Source of the DNA: Eubacteriaceae bacterium
GTDB lineage: Bacteria; Bacillota; Clostridia; Eubacteriales; Garciellaceae
Direction: 5' to 3'
DNA length: 44,708 nt
NCBI GenBank assembly: GCA_012838085.1
Contig: DUPX01000043.1
Location: 1 to 44,708, forward strand
Part shown: positions 16,509 through 26,591 of the stretch, one piece after another
Position numbering within the stretch: the stretch's first letter is position 1
Layout of the letters: each line of letters begins with the position of its first letter
Translations under genes and position numbers: made by a program
Notes under the pieces: model-generated
Databases searched by the model: none
Told to the model about the DNA's origin: nothing
What the model saw: the letters and a program-made list of their open reading frames with translations, nothing else

Positions 16509-18041
16509 TTAACTCCAAAATTTTCTATCTAAATTTCTATACTGTATGGCTTCACTTAGGTGATAAATATTAATATTATTTTTCTTATCCAAATCCGCTA
16601 TTGTTCTAGCCAGTTTTAAGATTTTGTGATAGGCCCTTGCACTAAGTTTAAGATTATTAAAGGCTGATTCCATTAAAGAATTCTCTTCTTTACCTAAATG
16701 ACAATATTTTTGAATATCCCTAGGACTTAGATGAGAATTAAACAAAATCCTTTTGCCCTTATATCTTTCTAACTGAATTTCTCGGGCTTGATTCACCCTT
16801 TCCCGAATTTCTGCAGAGCTTTCCCCCTTTTTATTTCCCTTTAAATGGTCATACTTAGTAGCCTTAACCTCGGTGTGAATATCTATTCTATCTAATAATG
16901 GACCAGATATTTTATTTAGATAATTATGGATTTGCCTATCAGTACAACTGCATTCACGGTTTTCATCTCCATAATAACCGCAGGGACAGGGGTTCATACT
17001 GGCAATCAGCATAAAATTTGCAGGATAGCTAAGGGTGGCACTTACCCTGGAGATGGTAACCTTTTTTTCTTCCAATGGTTGTCTTAATACCTCCAAGGCA
17101 TTCTTTTGAAATTCTGGCAATTCATCTAAAAATAAAACCCCCAGATGGGCAAGTGATATTTCACCAGGCTTTGGAATTCTCCCACCCCCAACTAGAGAAA
17201 TAGAAGAAATAGTATGGTGGGGTGCTCTAAAGGGTCTATTGGTTACTAAGGGAGTAGAATCCGGTAATAAACCAGCAATACTATATACCTTGGTCACCTG
17301 GAGGGATTCTTCTATAGTCATAGTAGGTAAAATTGTGGGGAGTCTTTGGGCCAGCATGGTCTTGCCAGAACCAGGGGGGCCAATCATGATAAGATTATGG
17401 GCTCCAGCAGCTGCTATTTCTAGGGCCCTTTTTACATTTTCCTGACCCTTAACCTCATTTAGATCTATATCATAATCTATATTTTTAGAAAAGTAGTTAT
17501 CTATATTGGAGGAAAGGGGGCTAATGATTTCTTTATTAGCTAGGTGATTTACTGCCTGGAGTAAATGTTTTGCCGGTAAAATATTTATTCCCTTTACTAG
17601 AGATGCTTCCAAGGCATTTTCTTCAGGTAAAATTAGATTTTTTATCCCCTTTTTCTTTAGTTCAATAGACATAGAAAGCACACCATCTATGGGCCGTATA
17701 TCTCCATTTAAAGATAATTCCCCTAGAAAAGCAGTATCCTCTAAATGGTCAGAATGGATTTGACCAGAGGCAGATAAAATACCTATAGCTATTGGCAAAT
17801 CATAGGCTGGGCCTTCATTTTTTAAATCTGCAGGGGCCAAATTTACTGTTATGTGCTTCATAGGATATTGGAAACCATTATTTTTAATTGCAGAATATAC
17901 CCTTTCTTTTGATTCCTTTACTGCTATATCTGGTAATCCCACTAGGGAAAAGGAGGGTAAGCCATTAGAAATATCAACCTCCACTTCTACAATCCATCCC
18001 TCTATCCCCACTAAAGCACAACTTAAGATACTTGCTAACAT
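16509..18041 (-). CDS. comM: ComM/YifB family AAA+ ATPase
   Basis: A protein of about 510 residues of the magnesium-chelatase-like ATPase family. ComM is a hexameric branch-migration helicase that helps integrate DNA in natural transformation (shown in Vibrio; the role here is inferred). The N-terminal Lon-protease-like domain begins SILSCALVGIEGWIVEVEVD. Walker A is GPPGSGKT, with LGVLFLDELPEF as Walker B. A Cys cluster follows (NPCPCGYYGDENRECSCTD). The ATG at 18041 follows AAATCGGGAGGAAAT; an upstream ATG at 18110 lacks a site. It is divergent from dprA, another DNA-uptake gene. Confidence 0.93.
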   Translation of the reverse strand: MLASILSCALVGIEGWIVEVEVDISNGLPSFSLVGLPDIAVKESKERVYSAIKNNGFQYPMKHITVNLAPADLKNEGPAYDLPIAIGILSASGQIHSDHLEDTAFLGELSLNGDIRPIDGVLSMSIELKKKGIKNLILPEENALEASLVKGINILPAKHLLQAVNHLANKEIISPLSSNIDNYFSKNIDYDIDLNEVKGQENVKRALEIAAAGAHNLIMIGPPGSGKTMLAQRLPTILPTMTIEESLQVTKVYSIAGLLPDSTPLVTNRPFRAPHHTISSISLVGGGRIPKPGEISLAHLGVLFLDELPEFQKNALEVLRQPLEEKKVTISRVSATLSYPANFMLIASMNPCPCGYYGDENRECSCTDRQIHNYLNKISGPLLDRIDIHTEVKATKYDHLKGNKKGESSAEIRERVNQAREIQLERYKGKRILFNSHLSPRDIQKYCHLGKEENSLMESAFNNLKLSARAYHKILKLARTIADLDKKNNINIYHLSEAIQYRNLDRKFWS

Positions 18042-18236
18042 ATATTTCCTCCCGATTTTAATCTTAAATATTATAATACTACATTGGTGGTCATTATACC
18101 TGCTAAACATCTAAATTCTCCTAAATATACTGAAATATGACTATGTAAATAGTGGACTTTTTATTTTCACTATGAAATCTTTATCTAGTTATATATAATA
18201 GTCATAATTAGAAGAATTTTCATGGGGAGAAAAAAT

Positions 18237-19346
18237 ATGGATGAATTACTTTATTGGATTTGGTTAAGTATGGTGCCAGGAATTGGTTCAAAGAAATTCC
18301 TAAATCTCTATAACCACTTTGGAGATATTGAAAGGGTTTTTCATGGAAAAGAAGTGGAGCTCCATGGTATACACAATATAAGCCCAAGAGATATAAATTC
18401 AATTATGAATAATAAGGATTTAAATATGGCATATAAATATCTAGAATTGCTGAAGAGACAAAAGGTGGATATATTATTATACAAGGATAAAAAATACCCT
18501 CACCTACTAAAAGAAATATATGACCCTCCTCCTATCTTATACTCCAGGGGCAATATTGATATAGAAAAGCTGTCCATAAGCATTGTAGGATCACGGAAAG
18601 CCAGTTATTATGGAATGAAAACTGCTGAAAAACTTGCATTTCAACTTGCATCTTTAGGCATTACTATTGTCAGTGGCATGGCTAAGGGAATAGACACCTA
18701 TGCCCATAGGGGGGCTTTACAGGCAAAGGGAAAGACTATTGCAGTATTGGGCTGTGGTGTAGATGTTATTTACCCAACAGAAAATGCAGAACTTATGAAA
18801 GAAATAGAAAAAAGTGGATTAGTGATTTCCGAATATCCCCTAAAAACTTTGCCAAAGGCAAATAATTTTCCAGCTAGAAATAGAATAATAAGTGGTCTGT
18901 CTTTAGGAACAATAATAATAGAAGCGGGAGAAAAGAGTGGTTCCCTTATAACTGCAGAATTTGCATTAGAACAGGGTAGAGATGTCTATGCTATACCCGG
19001 GAATATCGGCACCCAATACAATAAAGGTTCAAATAATTTATTGAAGGAAGGAGCAAAATTAGTAACTAGCATAGAAGATATATTAGAAGATTTAGTACCC
19101 TATATTAAAACAGAAATATCCTCTATAAATAGTGAATCTTTTAAAGACCAAAAAGAATCAATAGATTATCTAAATTTAACTAAAGAAGAAAAGGAAATAT
19201 TAGAAAAAATAAAAATGGGCTATAATCATGGGGATGATATTATAAGCCACTGTGATTATTCCCCTTCTGTGGTGAATAGTTCCTTAACAATGTTAGAGCT
19301 TAAAGGAATAATCCAAAAACATAGAAATAGCTATTTTATTAAGTAA
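18237..19346 (+). CDS. dprA: DNA processing protein DprA
   Basis: A protein of about 369 residues that loads RecA onto incoming single-stranded DNA during transformation. The N-terminal helix-hairpin-helix region (WIWLSMVPGIGSKKFL) is followed by the Rossmann-like core: SIVGSRKASYYG, SGMAKGIDTYAHRGAL, AVLGCGVDVIYP and FPARNRIISGLS. A C-terminal winged-helix domain covers about residues 305-369. The ATG at 18237 follows GGGGAG; the ATG at 18222 lies within that site. It precedes topA, the usual order in Bacillota. Neighbouring comM suggests a DNA uptake or repair module. Confidence 0.95.
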   Translation: MDELLYWIWLSMVPGIGSKKFLNLYNHFGDIERVFHGKEVELHGIHNISPRDINSIMNNKDLNMAYKYLELLKRQKVDILLYKDKKYPHLLKEIYDPPPILYSRGNIDIEKLSISIVGSRKASYYGMKTAEKLAFQLASLGITIVSGMAKGIDTYAHRGALQAKGKTIAVLGCGVDVIYPTENAELMKEIEKSGLVISEYPLKTLPKANNFPARNRIISGLSLGTIIIEAGEKSGSLITAEFALEQGRDVYAIPGNIGTQYNKGSNNLLKEGAKLVTSIEDILEDLVPYIKTEISSINSESFKDQKESIDYLNLTKEEKEILEKIKMGYNHGDDIISHCDYSPSVVNSSLTMLELKGIIQKHRNSYFIK

Positions 19347-19396
19347 TCAAGGTCCAATGATAAAAAGTTTTAATAGTGAAAGAAATATCCATTTAT

Positions 19397-19424
19397 TTGA
19401 TTAAATAATAATTTCTGTTATAAT
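19397..19424 (+). promoter_or_regulatory. Sigma-A promoter of topA
   Basis: TTGATT (19397-19402) and a perfect TATAAT (19419-19424) with a 16-base spacer and an extended TG before the -10 box. Start of transcription should be near 19431, which rules out the in-frame ATG at 19423 and supports the ATG at 19456. Confidence 0.65.
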
Positions 19425-19455
19425 GTTACATTGTAGATTATGGGGGTGTAAGATA

Positions 19456-21537
19456 ATGGATAAGACATTAGTAATAGTAGAATCACCTGCAAAAGCAAAG
19501 ACAATAGAAAAGTTTTTAGGTAAAAATTATTCTGTGGAAGCTACTATAGGCCATATAAGGGATTTACCTAAAAGCCAATTGGGAATAGATATAGAAAATA
19601 ATTTCGAACCTAAATATATTACCATTAGGGGCAAAGGCCCTATATTAGATAAGATAAAAAAGGAAAGCAAAAAGGCCAAGAGGGTTTTATTAGCAACTGA
19701 CCCTGATAGGGAAGGGGAAGCTATCTCATGGCATTTAGCAAAGCAACTAAATATAGATGAAAATGTTAAATGCAGAATAGAATTTAATGAAATTACCAAA
19801 AATGCTGTAAAGAATTCTTTAAAGAATATTAGAGAAATAAATAAAGATTTAGTTAATTCCCAACAAGCCCGAAGGATTATAGACCGTCTGGTTGGTTATA
19901 AAATAAGTCCCCTTCTATGGAAAAAAATTAGAAAAGGGCTAAGTGCAGGAAGGGTACAATCTGTTGCCACCAGAATTATAGTTGATAGAGAAAAGGAAAT
20001 ACAGAATTTTGTCCCAGAAGAATATTGGTCTATTGTAGCCTTTTTAAATAAAGACCATAGAAAAACTATTTTTGAGGCCAACTTTTATGGTGAGAAGGAT
20101 AAAAAAATTGAGCTAAAAAATGAAAAACAGGTTAGGGAGATATTAGACTATCTAAAGGGACAGGACTATATTGTTGACAATATAAAAAAAGGAACCAAAA
20201 AAAGAAATCCGCCCCTGCCCTTTACCACCAGCAGTTTACAACAGGAAGCTTCTAGAAAGTTAAACTTCACATCCAAAAAGACAATGATGATAGCCCAGCA
20301 GCTATATGAGGGGATAAAATTAAAAAAAGAGGGCTTAGTAGGTCTTATTACATATATAAGAACAGATTCTACTAGAATATCTGATATTGCAAAGGATGAA
20401 TGCAGAAATTATATCATTGATGAATTTGGGGAAAAGTATCTAAATAATAGAAAAGAAAAGACCAACAAGTCTGGAAAGACTCAAGATGCCCATGAAGGCA
20501 TCCGACCAACATCCACAAATAAAACACCAGATTCTATAAAGGATTCTCTATCCCGAGACCAATTTAGGCTTTACAAATTAATATGGGAACGTTTTGTGGC
20601 AAGTCAAATGAGTGAAGCTATTTATGATACCATATCAGTAAATATAGTATCAGGGAAATATGTGTTTAGGTCCAATGGTTCTAAATTGATTTTTCCTGGC
20701 TTTTTACTTCTTTATAAAGAGGGCAGGGACGATAATCAAGAAGAAGACAAAGATACAATACTACCAGAAATAAAAGAAGGAGAAAGGCTAATATTAAATA
20801 AGCTGGAAGAAAAACAGCATTTTACCAGCCCTCCGCCAAGATATACAGAGGCTACTCTAGTAAAGACTTTAGAAGAACAAGGTATTGGAAGGCCAAGCAC
20901 CTATGCACCTACAATATCTACTATTATTAATAGAGGATATTTAACCAAAGAAAAAAAATTCCTAATACCAACTGAATTAGGAGAATTGGTAACTGACCTA
21001 ATGAAAGAATATTTTTCAGACATAATGGATATAGAATTTACTGCAGAATTAGAAAAGCGGCTAGATCTAATTGAAGAAGGTTCAGTTGATTGGAATAAGA
21101 TAATAGAGGAGTTTTATCAGCCCTTTGAAAAATCACTTAAATATGCTGAAGAGGATATAGGTGAAATAGAGATAAAGGATGAAGAAACCGATATTATCTG
21201 TGAAAAATGCGGTAGAAATATGGTTATAAAACATGGCAGATTTGGCAAGTTTTTAGCTTGTCCTGGATTTCCAGATTGCAGGAATGCAAAACCAATTTAC
21301 AAAGAGACTGGGGCTACCTGTCCTAAGTGTCAAGGAGAAATCATCGAGAAAAAAAGTAAGAAAGGACGAATTTTTTACGGCTGTAAAAACTACCCTGATT
21401 GTGATTTTACAACCTGGGATAAGCCTATTAAAAGTAAATGCCCTGTCTGTGGTAATTTTATGGCTGAGAAGGGGAATAAAAAAGATAAATTACTATATTG
21501 CTTAAATGAAGATTGCCAACACCAGGAAAAACAATAA
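19456..21537 (+). CDS. topA: DNA topoisomerase I
   Basis: A type IA topoisomerase of about 693 residues that relaxes negative supercoils. The Toprim domain starts KTLVIVESPAKAKTIEKFLG and has DPDREGEAISWH. The catalytic Tyr lies in GLITYIRTDSTRIS. Three C-terminal Cys4 zinc fingers are visible (CEKC...CPGFPDC, CPKC...CKNYPDC, CPVC...CLNEDC). Length is standard for Bacillota. The start follows GGGGGTG. codY follows about 90 bases on, without the trmFO, xerC and hslVU genes that lie between them in Bacillus. Confidence 0.98.
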   Translation: MDKTLVIVESPAKAKTIEKFLGKNYSVEATIGHIRDLPKSQLGIDIENNFEPKYITIRGKGPILDKIKKESKKAKRVLLATDPDREGEAISWHLAKQLNIDENVKCRIEFNEITKNAVKNSLKNIREINKDLVNSQQARRIIDRLVGYKISPLLWKKIRKGLSAGRVQSVATRIIVDREKEIQNFVPEEYWSIVAFLNKDHRKTIFEANFYGEKDKKIELKNEKQVREILDYLKGQDYIVDNIKKGTKKRNPPLPFTTSSLQQEASRKLNFTSKKTMMIAQQLYEGIKLKKEGLVGLITYIRTDSTRISDIAKDECRNYIIDEFGEKYLNNRKEKTNKSGKTQDAHEGIRPTSTNKTPDSIKDSLSRDQFRLYKLIWERFVASQMSEAIYDTISVNIVSGKYVFRSNGSKLIFPGFLLLYKEGRDDNQEEDKDTILPEIKEGERLILNKLEEKQHFTSPPPRYTEATLVKTLEEQGIGRPSTYAPTISTIINRGYLTKEKKFLIPTELGELVTDLMKEYFSDIMDIEFTAELEKRLDLIEEGSVDWNKIIEEFYQPFEKSLKYAEEDIGEIEIKDEETDIICEKCGRNMVIKHGRFGKFLACPGFPDCRNAKPIYKETGATCPKCQGEIIEKKSKKGRIFYGCKNYPDCDFTTWDKPIKSKCPVCGNFMAEKGNKKDKLLYCLNEDCQHQEKQ

Positions 21538-21545
21538 TTTAATAA

Positions 21546-21560
21546 AGTTTTTAGAATATT
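21546..21560 (+). promoter_or_regulatory. Candidate CodY binding site upstream of codY
   Basis: AGTTTTTAGAATATT matches 12 of 15 positions of the CodY box AATTTTCWGAAAATT. It ends 11 bases before the -35 box of codY, a suitable place for self-regulation. Three mismatches in AT-rich DNA can arise by chance. Confidence 0.45.
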
Positions 21561-21571
21561 TTGACACTTTA

Positions 21572-21600
21572 TTGATTTGTAGTTCCAGTTATGGTAATAT
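21572..21600 (+). promoter_or_regulatory. Sigma-A promoter of codY
   Basis: TTGATT (21572-21577) and TAATAT (21595-21600) with a 17-base spacer and an extended TG. It lies upstream of the ribosome-binding site AAAGGAGG at about 21616-21623. A TTGACA at 21561-21566 has no fitting -10 box. Confidence 0.55.
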
Positions 21601-21629
21601 TTGTTTGGATATATAAAGGAGGAACTGTC

Positions 21630-22424
21630 ATGGTAACATTATTAGAAAAGACTAGAAGTATAAATAATATATTGCAGCAAATATCCGGACAACAATCCAT
21701 TTCATTTATTGACTTAGGCAATGTATTAAGTGAAGTATTAGATGCAAATGTGTACATTTCTAGTATAGAAGGCAAACTCTTAGGTTATGCATTTACCCCT
21801 GATTATGATTGCGAATTTAGTGATGCAATGCTTAATGAAAAGGAACAGGCTAAATTTCCACAGGATTTTAATGACCGATTGCTAGATTTTAAGTCAACAG
21901 AAGCAAATAAGGTGGAAGAGGATGCCCTATGTGTTTATTATGAAAATGAAAAATGCAAATATTCAAATCGCTATACAACTATTGTTCCAATAAATGCTGG
22001 TGGAGAACGTTTGGGAACACTAGTATTGGCTAGGTTTAATAGGGAGTTTACAGAGGAAGACCTTGTACTAGCTGAATATAGTGCTACTGTAGTTGGAATG
22101 GAAATATTACGTTCAAAAAATGAAGAGATAGCAAATGAAGCACGAAAAAAGGCTATAGTTCAGATGGCTATCGCCACTCTATCCTATTCAGAGTTGGAGG
22201 CGGTAGAACATGTATTTAAAGAATTAGATGGAAATGAAGGCCTATTAGTAGCAAGTAAAATTGCAGACAGGGTAGGCATTACCAGATCTGTAATAGTCAA
22301 TGCCCTAAGAAAATTTGAAAGTGCTGGGGTAATAGAATCGAGGTCTTTAGGAATGAAAGGCACCTATATAAAGATTTTAAATGAAAAGCTAAAAGAGGAA
22401 TTAGCCAATGTAATAAGCAGATAA
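21630..22424 (+). CDS. codY: GTP-sensing transcriptional regulator CodY
   Basis: A protein of about 264 residues that represses nutrient-scavenging genes when branched-chain amino acids and GTP are plentiful. The N-terminal GAF domain (about residues 1-155) binds isoleucine/valine. The winged helix-turn-helix near the C-terminus ([20 protein letters not shown], then [18 protein letters not shown]) is nearly invariant in the family. The ATG at 21630 follows AAAGGAGGAACTGTC; the ATG at 21591 lies within the promoter. It is read before rpsB, which has its own promoter. Confidence 0.98.
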   Translation: MVTLLEKTRSINNILQQISGQQSISFIDLGNVLSEVLDANVYISSIEGKLLGYAFTPDYDCEFSDAMLNEKEQAKFPQDFNDRLLDFKSTEANKVEEDALCVYYENEKCKYSNRYTTIVPINAGGERLGTLVLARFNREFTEEDLVLAEYSATVVGMEILRSKNEEIANEARKKAIVQMAIATLSYSELEAVEHVFKELDGNEGLLVASKIADRVGITRSVIVNALRKFESAGVIESRSLGMKGTYIKILNEKLKEELANVISR

Positions 22425-22451
22425 AAAAATGGCAAAGCCTTATAAAAATAA

Positions 22452-22480
22452 TTGATTAATACTAAAATATATGTTAAACT
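22452..22480 (+). promoter_or_regulatory. Sigma-A promoter of rpsB-tsf
   Basis: TTGATT (22452-22457) and TAAACT (22475-22480) with a 17-base spacer and an extended TG. The leader of about 105 bases that follows has a CCCTAT/ATAGGG hairpin (22527-22542), possibly part of S2 self-control. Confidence 0.5.
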
Positions 22481-22592
22481 TTTTAAGGTGATAAAATCAC
22501 GCACATTTTTTGATTTGTATTTGGTGCCCTATATCCATAGGGTCTATTACAAAGATGATAAAAATGGAGGTAAAAACCAAGGAGGTATTTAA

Positions 22593-23411
22593 ATGTCAGT
22601 TATATCAATGAAACAATTGCTAGAAGCAGGTGTTCACTTTGGACACCAAACCAGAAGATGGAATCCCAAAATGGCAGAATTTATTTTCACTGAAAGAAAT
22701 GGGATTTACATTATCGACCTTCAAAAAACTGTTAAGAAAATTGAAGAAGCTTATAATTTTTTGAGGGAAATTTCCGAAGAGGGAAAAGATGTACTATTTG
22801 TAGGTACAAAAAAACAGGCTCAGGAATCTGTAGAGACTGAGGCAAAAAGAGCAGGCATGTTCTATGTTAACCAAAGATGGTTGGGAGGTACCTTAACTAA
22901 TTTTAAAACAATTAGTAAAAGCATAGGTAAACTTCATGAATTAGAAAAGATGGAAGAAGAGGGAATATTTGATGTATTGCCTAAGAAGGAAGTTATAAAA
23001 CTTAAGGCAGAAAGGGATAGACTGGAAAAATTCCTAGGCGGTATAAAGAATATGACAAAACTTCCAGGAGCCCTATTTGTTATTGACCCTAGAAAGGAAA
23101 AGAATGCAATAGCAGAGGCTAGAATCTTAGGTATTCCAGTGGTTGCTATTGTGGATACAAATTGTGACCCTGATGAGGTGGACTTTGTAATACCAGGGAA
23201 TGATGATGCTATCCGTGCGGTAAAGTTATTAACTGCCAAGATGGCAGATGCAATAATTGAAGGCAGACAAGGTGAACAATTTGAAGATATAGAAGAAGTT
23301 GAAGTAGAAACTGAAGTGGAAACTGAAGAAGAAACAGAAGCTTTAAATATCGATGAAAACATTGAAGAGACTGAAGAAGTTGAAGAACAAGCTGAAGATA
23401 TCCAAGAATAG
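22593..23411 (+). CDS. rpsB: 30S ribosomal protein S2 with acidic tail
   Basis: A 272-residue S2. The core (residues 1 to about 226) is standard: [35 protein letters not shown] and [21 protein letters not shown]2 joins the small subunit late and helps recruit S1. The unusual part is a C-terminal extension of about 42 residues (231-272) with 23 Glu or Asp and no Lys or Arg, including repeated VET/EVET units. E. coli S2 has 241 residues. The start follows CCAAGGAGG. tsf follows as in nearly all bacteria. Confidence 0.97.
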   Translation: MSVISMKQLLEAGVHFGHQTRRWNPKMAEFIFTERNGIYIIDLQKTVKKIEEAYNFLREISEEGKDVLFVGTKKQAQESVETEAKRAGMFYVNQRWLGGTLTNFKTISKSIGKLHELEKMEEEGIFDVLPKKEVIKLKAERDRLEKFLGGIKNMTKLPGALFVIDPRKEKNAIAEARILGIPVVAIVDTNCDPDEVDFVIPGNDDAIRAVKLLTAKMADAIIEGRQGEQFEDIEEVEVETEVETEEETEALNIDENIEETEEVEEQAEDIQE

Positions 23412-23442
23412 AATAAAAAAGCTATAAAAAGTAGCAAATAAG

Positions 23443-23472
23443 GGGATAATTCAAATAATTTGGTATTATCCC
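23443..23472 (+). other. Intercistronic hairpin between rpsB and tsf
   Basis: GGGATAAT (23443-23450) pairs with ATTATCCC (23465-23472), and CAAAT/ATTTG pairs inside. No T run follows, so it is more likely a processing or stability element, or a partial attenuator, than a full terminator. Confidence 0.45.
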
Positions 23473-23537
23473 TATCTTTACATAAAATATATAGGTGTAA
23501 AGTGTAAAACAATAGTTATTAATTAGGAGGATTATAA

Positions 23538-24185
23538 ATGATTACTAGTGCTATGATAAAGGAACTAAGAGCTACTACAGGTGCTGGAATGCTAGACTGT
23601 AAAAAGGCTCTTGAAAAAACAGAAGGTAATATAGAAAAGGCAATAGAATTTCTACGGGAAAAGGGTTTATCAGTTGCTTCAAAGAAATCAGGAAGAATTG
23701 CAGCAGAGGGTATTGTTTCATCTTATATTCATCTAGGAGGTAAAATCGGAGTTTTAGTAGAGGTGAATTGTGAAACAGATTTTGTAGCAAAAACTGATGG
23801 TTTTAAGGACTTTGTTAAGGACATAGCAATGCATATAGCTGCATTAAATCCTCAATATGTTAGCAAAGAAGATGTACCAGAAGAAGTAGTTGAAAAAGAA
23901 AAATCCATTTTAAGAGCCCAAGCATTAAATGAGGGTAAACCTGAAAAGATAGTAGATAAAATGGTAGAAGGTAGAATAAATAAATTTTATAAAGAAATTT
24001 GTTTACTTGAACAACCCTTTGTTAAAGATCAGGACAAGACTGTAGAAGATATTCTAAAAGAACAAATTGCTAAGATTGGTGAAAATGTTAAAATAAGAAG
24101 ATTTACCCGATATCAAATGGGTGAAGGAATTGAAAAAAAATCTGAAAACTTTGCAGAAGAAGTTCAAAAACAAATGGGGCAATAA
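23538..24185 (+). CDS. tsf: Translation elongation factor Ts
   Basis: A 215-residue short-form EF-Ts that exchanges nucleotide on EF-Tu. It starts [20 protein letters not shown], followed by the [20 protein letters not shown] helix; the conserved [13 protein letters not shown] lies in the core. The short form with one core repeat is usual for clostridia and Thermus-type proteins. The ribosome-binding site is TTAGGAGG. It is probably read with rpsB and ends at a strong terminator. Confidence 0.97.
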   Translation: MITSAMIKELRATTGAGMLDCKKALEKTEGNIEKAIEFLREKGLSVASKKSGRIAAEGIVSSYIHLGGKIGVLVEVNCETDFVAKTDGFKDFVKDIAMHIAALNPQYVSKEDVPEEVVEKEKSILRAQALNEGKPEKIVDKMVEGRINKFYKEICLLEQPFVKDQDKTVEDILKEQIAKIGENVKIRRFTRYQMGEGIEKKSENFAEEVQKQMGQ

Positions 24186-24196
24186 TAGTAAATAAG

Positions 24197-24225
24197 AAAA
24201 GGACACATAGGTGTTCCTTTTTTTT
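24197..24225 (+). terminator. Rho-independent terminator of rpsB-tsf
   Basis: GGACAC (24201-24206) pairs with GTGTTCC (24211-24217) with one bulged T, flanked by AAAA and a run of eight T bases. Confidence 0.75.
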
Positions 24226-24247
24226 GAAAAAGAAGGATTTTCGTTGA

Positions 24248-24997
<750 letters not shown>

Positions 24998-24998
24998 A

Positions 24999-25556
24999 AT
25001 GATAGAAACTGTTAAAATGGAAACAGAGGAAAAGATGGCTAAATCTATTTCAAGTTTAAGGTCTGAATACGGGGCCATAAGGGCAGGTAGAGCAAATCCT
25101 AGTATTTTAGATAGGATTAATGTGGAATACTATGGAACACCTACACCATTAAATCAACTATCTAATATAAGCTCCCCCGATCCAAGAATGTTGGTCATTC
25201 AGCCTTTTGATGCATCAAGTATTGGAGATATTGAAAGGGCAATATTAAAATCTGACCTAGGTCTTAATCCTACCAATGATGGAAAAATTATAAGATTAGT
25301 CTTTCCCCAGTTAACTGAGGAAAGAAGAAAAGACTTATCTAAACTAGTAAAGAAATATGGGGAAGAATGTAAGATAGCCATTAGGAATATAAGAAGACAA
25401 TCTAATGATGAATTAAAAAAGGCAGAAAAAGAAAGTCTAATAACAGAAGATGAATTAAGAAATGGCCAAGGTGAAATACAAAAACTTACCGATGACTATA
25501 GTAAAAAAGTAGATGAGATTATTGAAGAAAAAATAGCAGAGATCATGGAGGTATAG
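24999..25556 (+). CDS. frr: Ribosome recycling factor
   Basis: A 185-residue RRF that splits the post-termination ribosome together with EF-G. The tRNA-shaped fold is marked by [20 protein letters not shown] at the N-terminus, [17 protein letters not shown] in the small domain, and the C-terminal helix [17 protein letters not shown]. Length is exactly usual. GGAGG lies before the start. The next small gene starts 3 bases after its stop. Confidence 0.98.
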   Translation: MIETVKMETEEKMAKSISSLRSEYGAIRAGRANPSILDRINVEYYGTPTPLNQLSNISSPDPRMLVIQPFDASSIGDIERAILKSDLGLNPTNDGKIIRLVFPQLTEERRKDLSKLVKKYGEECKIAIRNIRRQSNDELKKAEKESLITEDELRNGQGEIQKLTDDYSKKVDEIIEEKIAEIMEV

Positions 25557-25559
25557 AAC

Positions 25560-25766
25560 ATGGAAATCCAAGATCTTCTTGGATTACCTTTAATAGAAGG
25601 TATAGCATATATTAATAGCAAAGGTATATCAACAAGAGTTATTGAAACATTTTCACCATGTAAAAAAGGAATTTTTAAAGATAATAATAACTTCAATGAA
25701 CCCTATATAATCAGAATAAGGGAAATTGACAATGGGTCAATAGAATTATTAATTTCGTATTTTTAG
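25560..25766 (+). CDS. Small unassigned PASTA-like protein
   Basis: A 68-residue protein I cannot name. It has no signal peptide or membrane segment. The layout LLGLPLIEGIAYINSKGIST, then RVIETFSP, then YIIRIREIDNGSIELLISYF resembles one PASTA unit: a turn, a helix, then beta strands with a late V-I-R and a closing strand. This likeness is by eye only. It starts 3 bases after frr with GGAGG in the end of frr, and a terminator follows at once, so it is translated from the pyrH-frr mRNA. It may be a small conserved gene of this lineage. Confidence 0.7.
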   Translation: MEIQDLLGLPLIEGIAYINSKGISTRVIETFSPCKKGIFKDNNNFNEPYIIRIREIDNGSIELLISYF

Positions 25767-25770
25767 TATG

Positions 25771-25797
25771 CCCCCTGGTACTAGGGGGTTTTATTTA
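25771..25797 (+). terminator. Rho-independent terminator of pyrH-frr
   Basis: CCCCCT (25771-25776) pairs with AGGGGG (25783-25788) across a 6-base loop and is followed by TTTTATTT. It separates the small gene from uppS. Confidence 0.75.
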
Positions 25798-25813
25798 ATA
25801 TGGAGGCTTAGAG

Positions 25814-26581
25814 ATGTTTTTATTTAAAAACAAAAAAAACAAGGTTCAAACAAATGAATATAATATTGATTATGAAACACTACCTAACCATATAGCAATA
25901 ATAATGGATGGTAATGGAAGATGGGCAAAACAAAGGGGACTGCCTAGGACTGCAGGCCATCGTGCTGGTGTAGAGGCCCTTAGAGAGACTATAAAAACAA
26001 GTTCGGATATAGGAATTAAGATATTAACATTCTATGCCTTTTCCACAGAAAATTGGAAACGGCCAAAGAATGAAGTAGAGGCACTAATGAGCTTGCTGGT
26101 AGAGTATTTATATAAAGAAATACAAGAGTTAAATAAAAATAATGTAAAAATAAATACAATAGGGGATATTAATGCCCTCCCTCCAAAACCTCAAAAAGCT
26201 GTATTAGATGCAATCCAATTAACGAAAAATAATAGTGGATTAATAGTAAATATTGCATTAAACTATGGAGGTAGGGATGAGTTAATATATGCAATAAAAA
26301 ACATAGTTAATGATTGCCAAAAAGGAATATTAAAATCCCAAGATATAGATGAAAATACAATAGAAAGCTATTTATACACTTCCCAACAGGCTGACCCTGA
26401 TTTATTAATAAGAACAAGTGGAGAATTAAGACTAAGTAATTTCTTACTTTGGCAAATAGCATATACAGAGTTTTGGTTTACTGATATATTATGGCCAGAT
26501 TTTAAAAAAGAACATTTATTTCAAGCAATAGCATCTTATCAAAATAGAGATAGAAGATATGGAGGAATATCGAAAAAATAA
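25814..26581 (+). CDS. uppS: Undecaprenyl diphosphate synthase (isoprenyl transferase)
   Basis: A 255-residue cis-prenyltransferase that adds isopentenyl units to farnesyl diphosphate to make the C55 cell-wall lipid carrier. Motifs are [20 protein letters not shown] (catalytic Asp in DGNGRWA), the AFSTENW region, and [20 protein letters not shown]. Length is usual. GGAGG precedes the ATG. It leads the run uppS-cdsA-dxr-rseP, the same order as in Bacillus; the preceding terminator implies a promoter I could not place. Confidence 0.97.
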   Translation: MFLFKNKKNKVQTNEYNIDYETLPNHIAIIMDGNGRWAKQRGLPRTAGHRAGVEALRETIKTSSDIGIKILTFYAFSTENWKRPKNEVEALMSLLVEYLYKEIQELNKNNVKINTIGDINALPPKPQKAVLDAIQLTKNNSGLIVNIALNYGGRDELIYAIKNIVNDCQKGILKSQDIDENTIESYLYTSQQADPDLLIRTSGELRLSNFLLWQIAYTEFWFTDILWPDFKKEHLFQAIASYQNRDRRYGGISKK

Positions 26582-26591
26582 GGAGGTTAAC

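Noticed and set aside
18144-18236. ATAGTG/CACTAT inverted repeat and TATAAT-like site between comM and dprA
   Set aside because: The repeat is only 6 bp with a long spacer, and no -35 box fits the TATAAT at 18194, so neither is strong enough to annotate.
22934-23512. 192-codon minus-strand reading frame rich in Ser and Thr
   Set aside because: It is the shadow of rpsB; its Ser-rich stretch is the reverse of the Glu codons of the S2 tail, and it has no ribosome-binding site.
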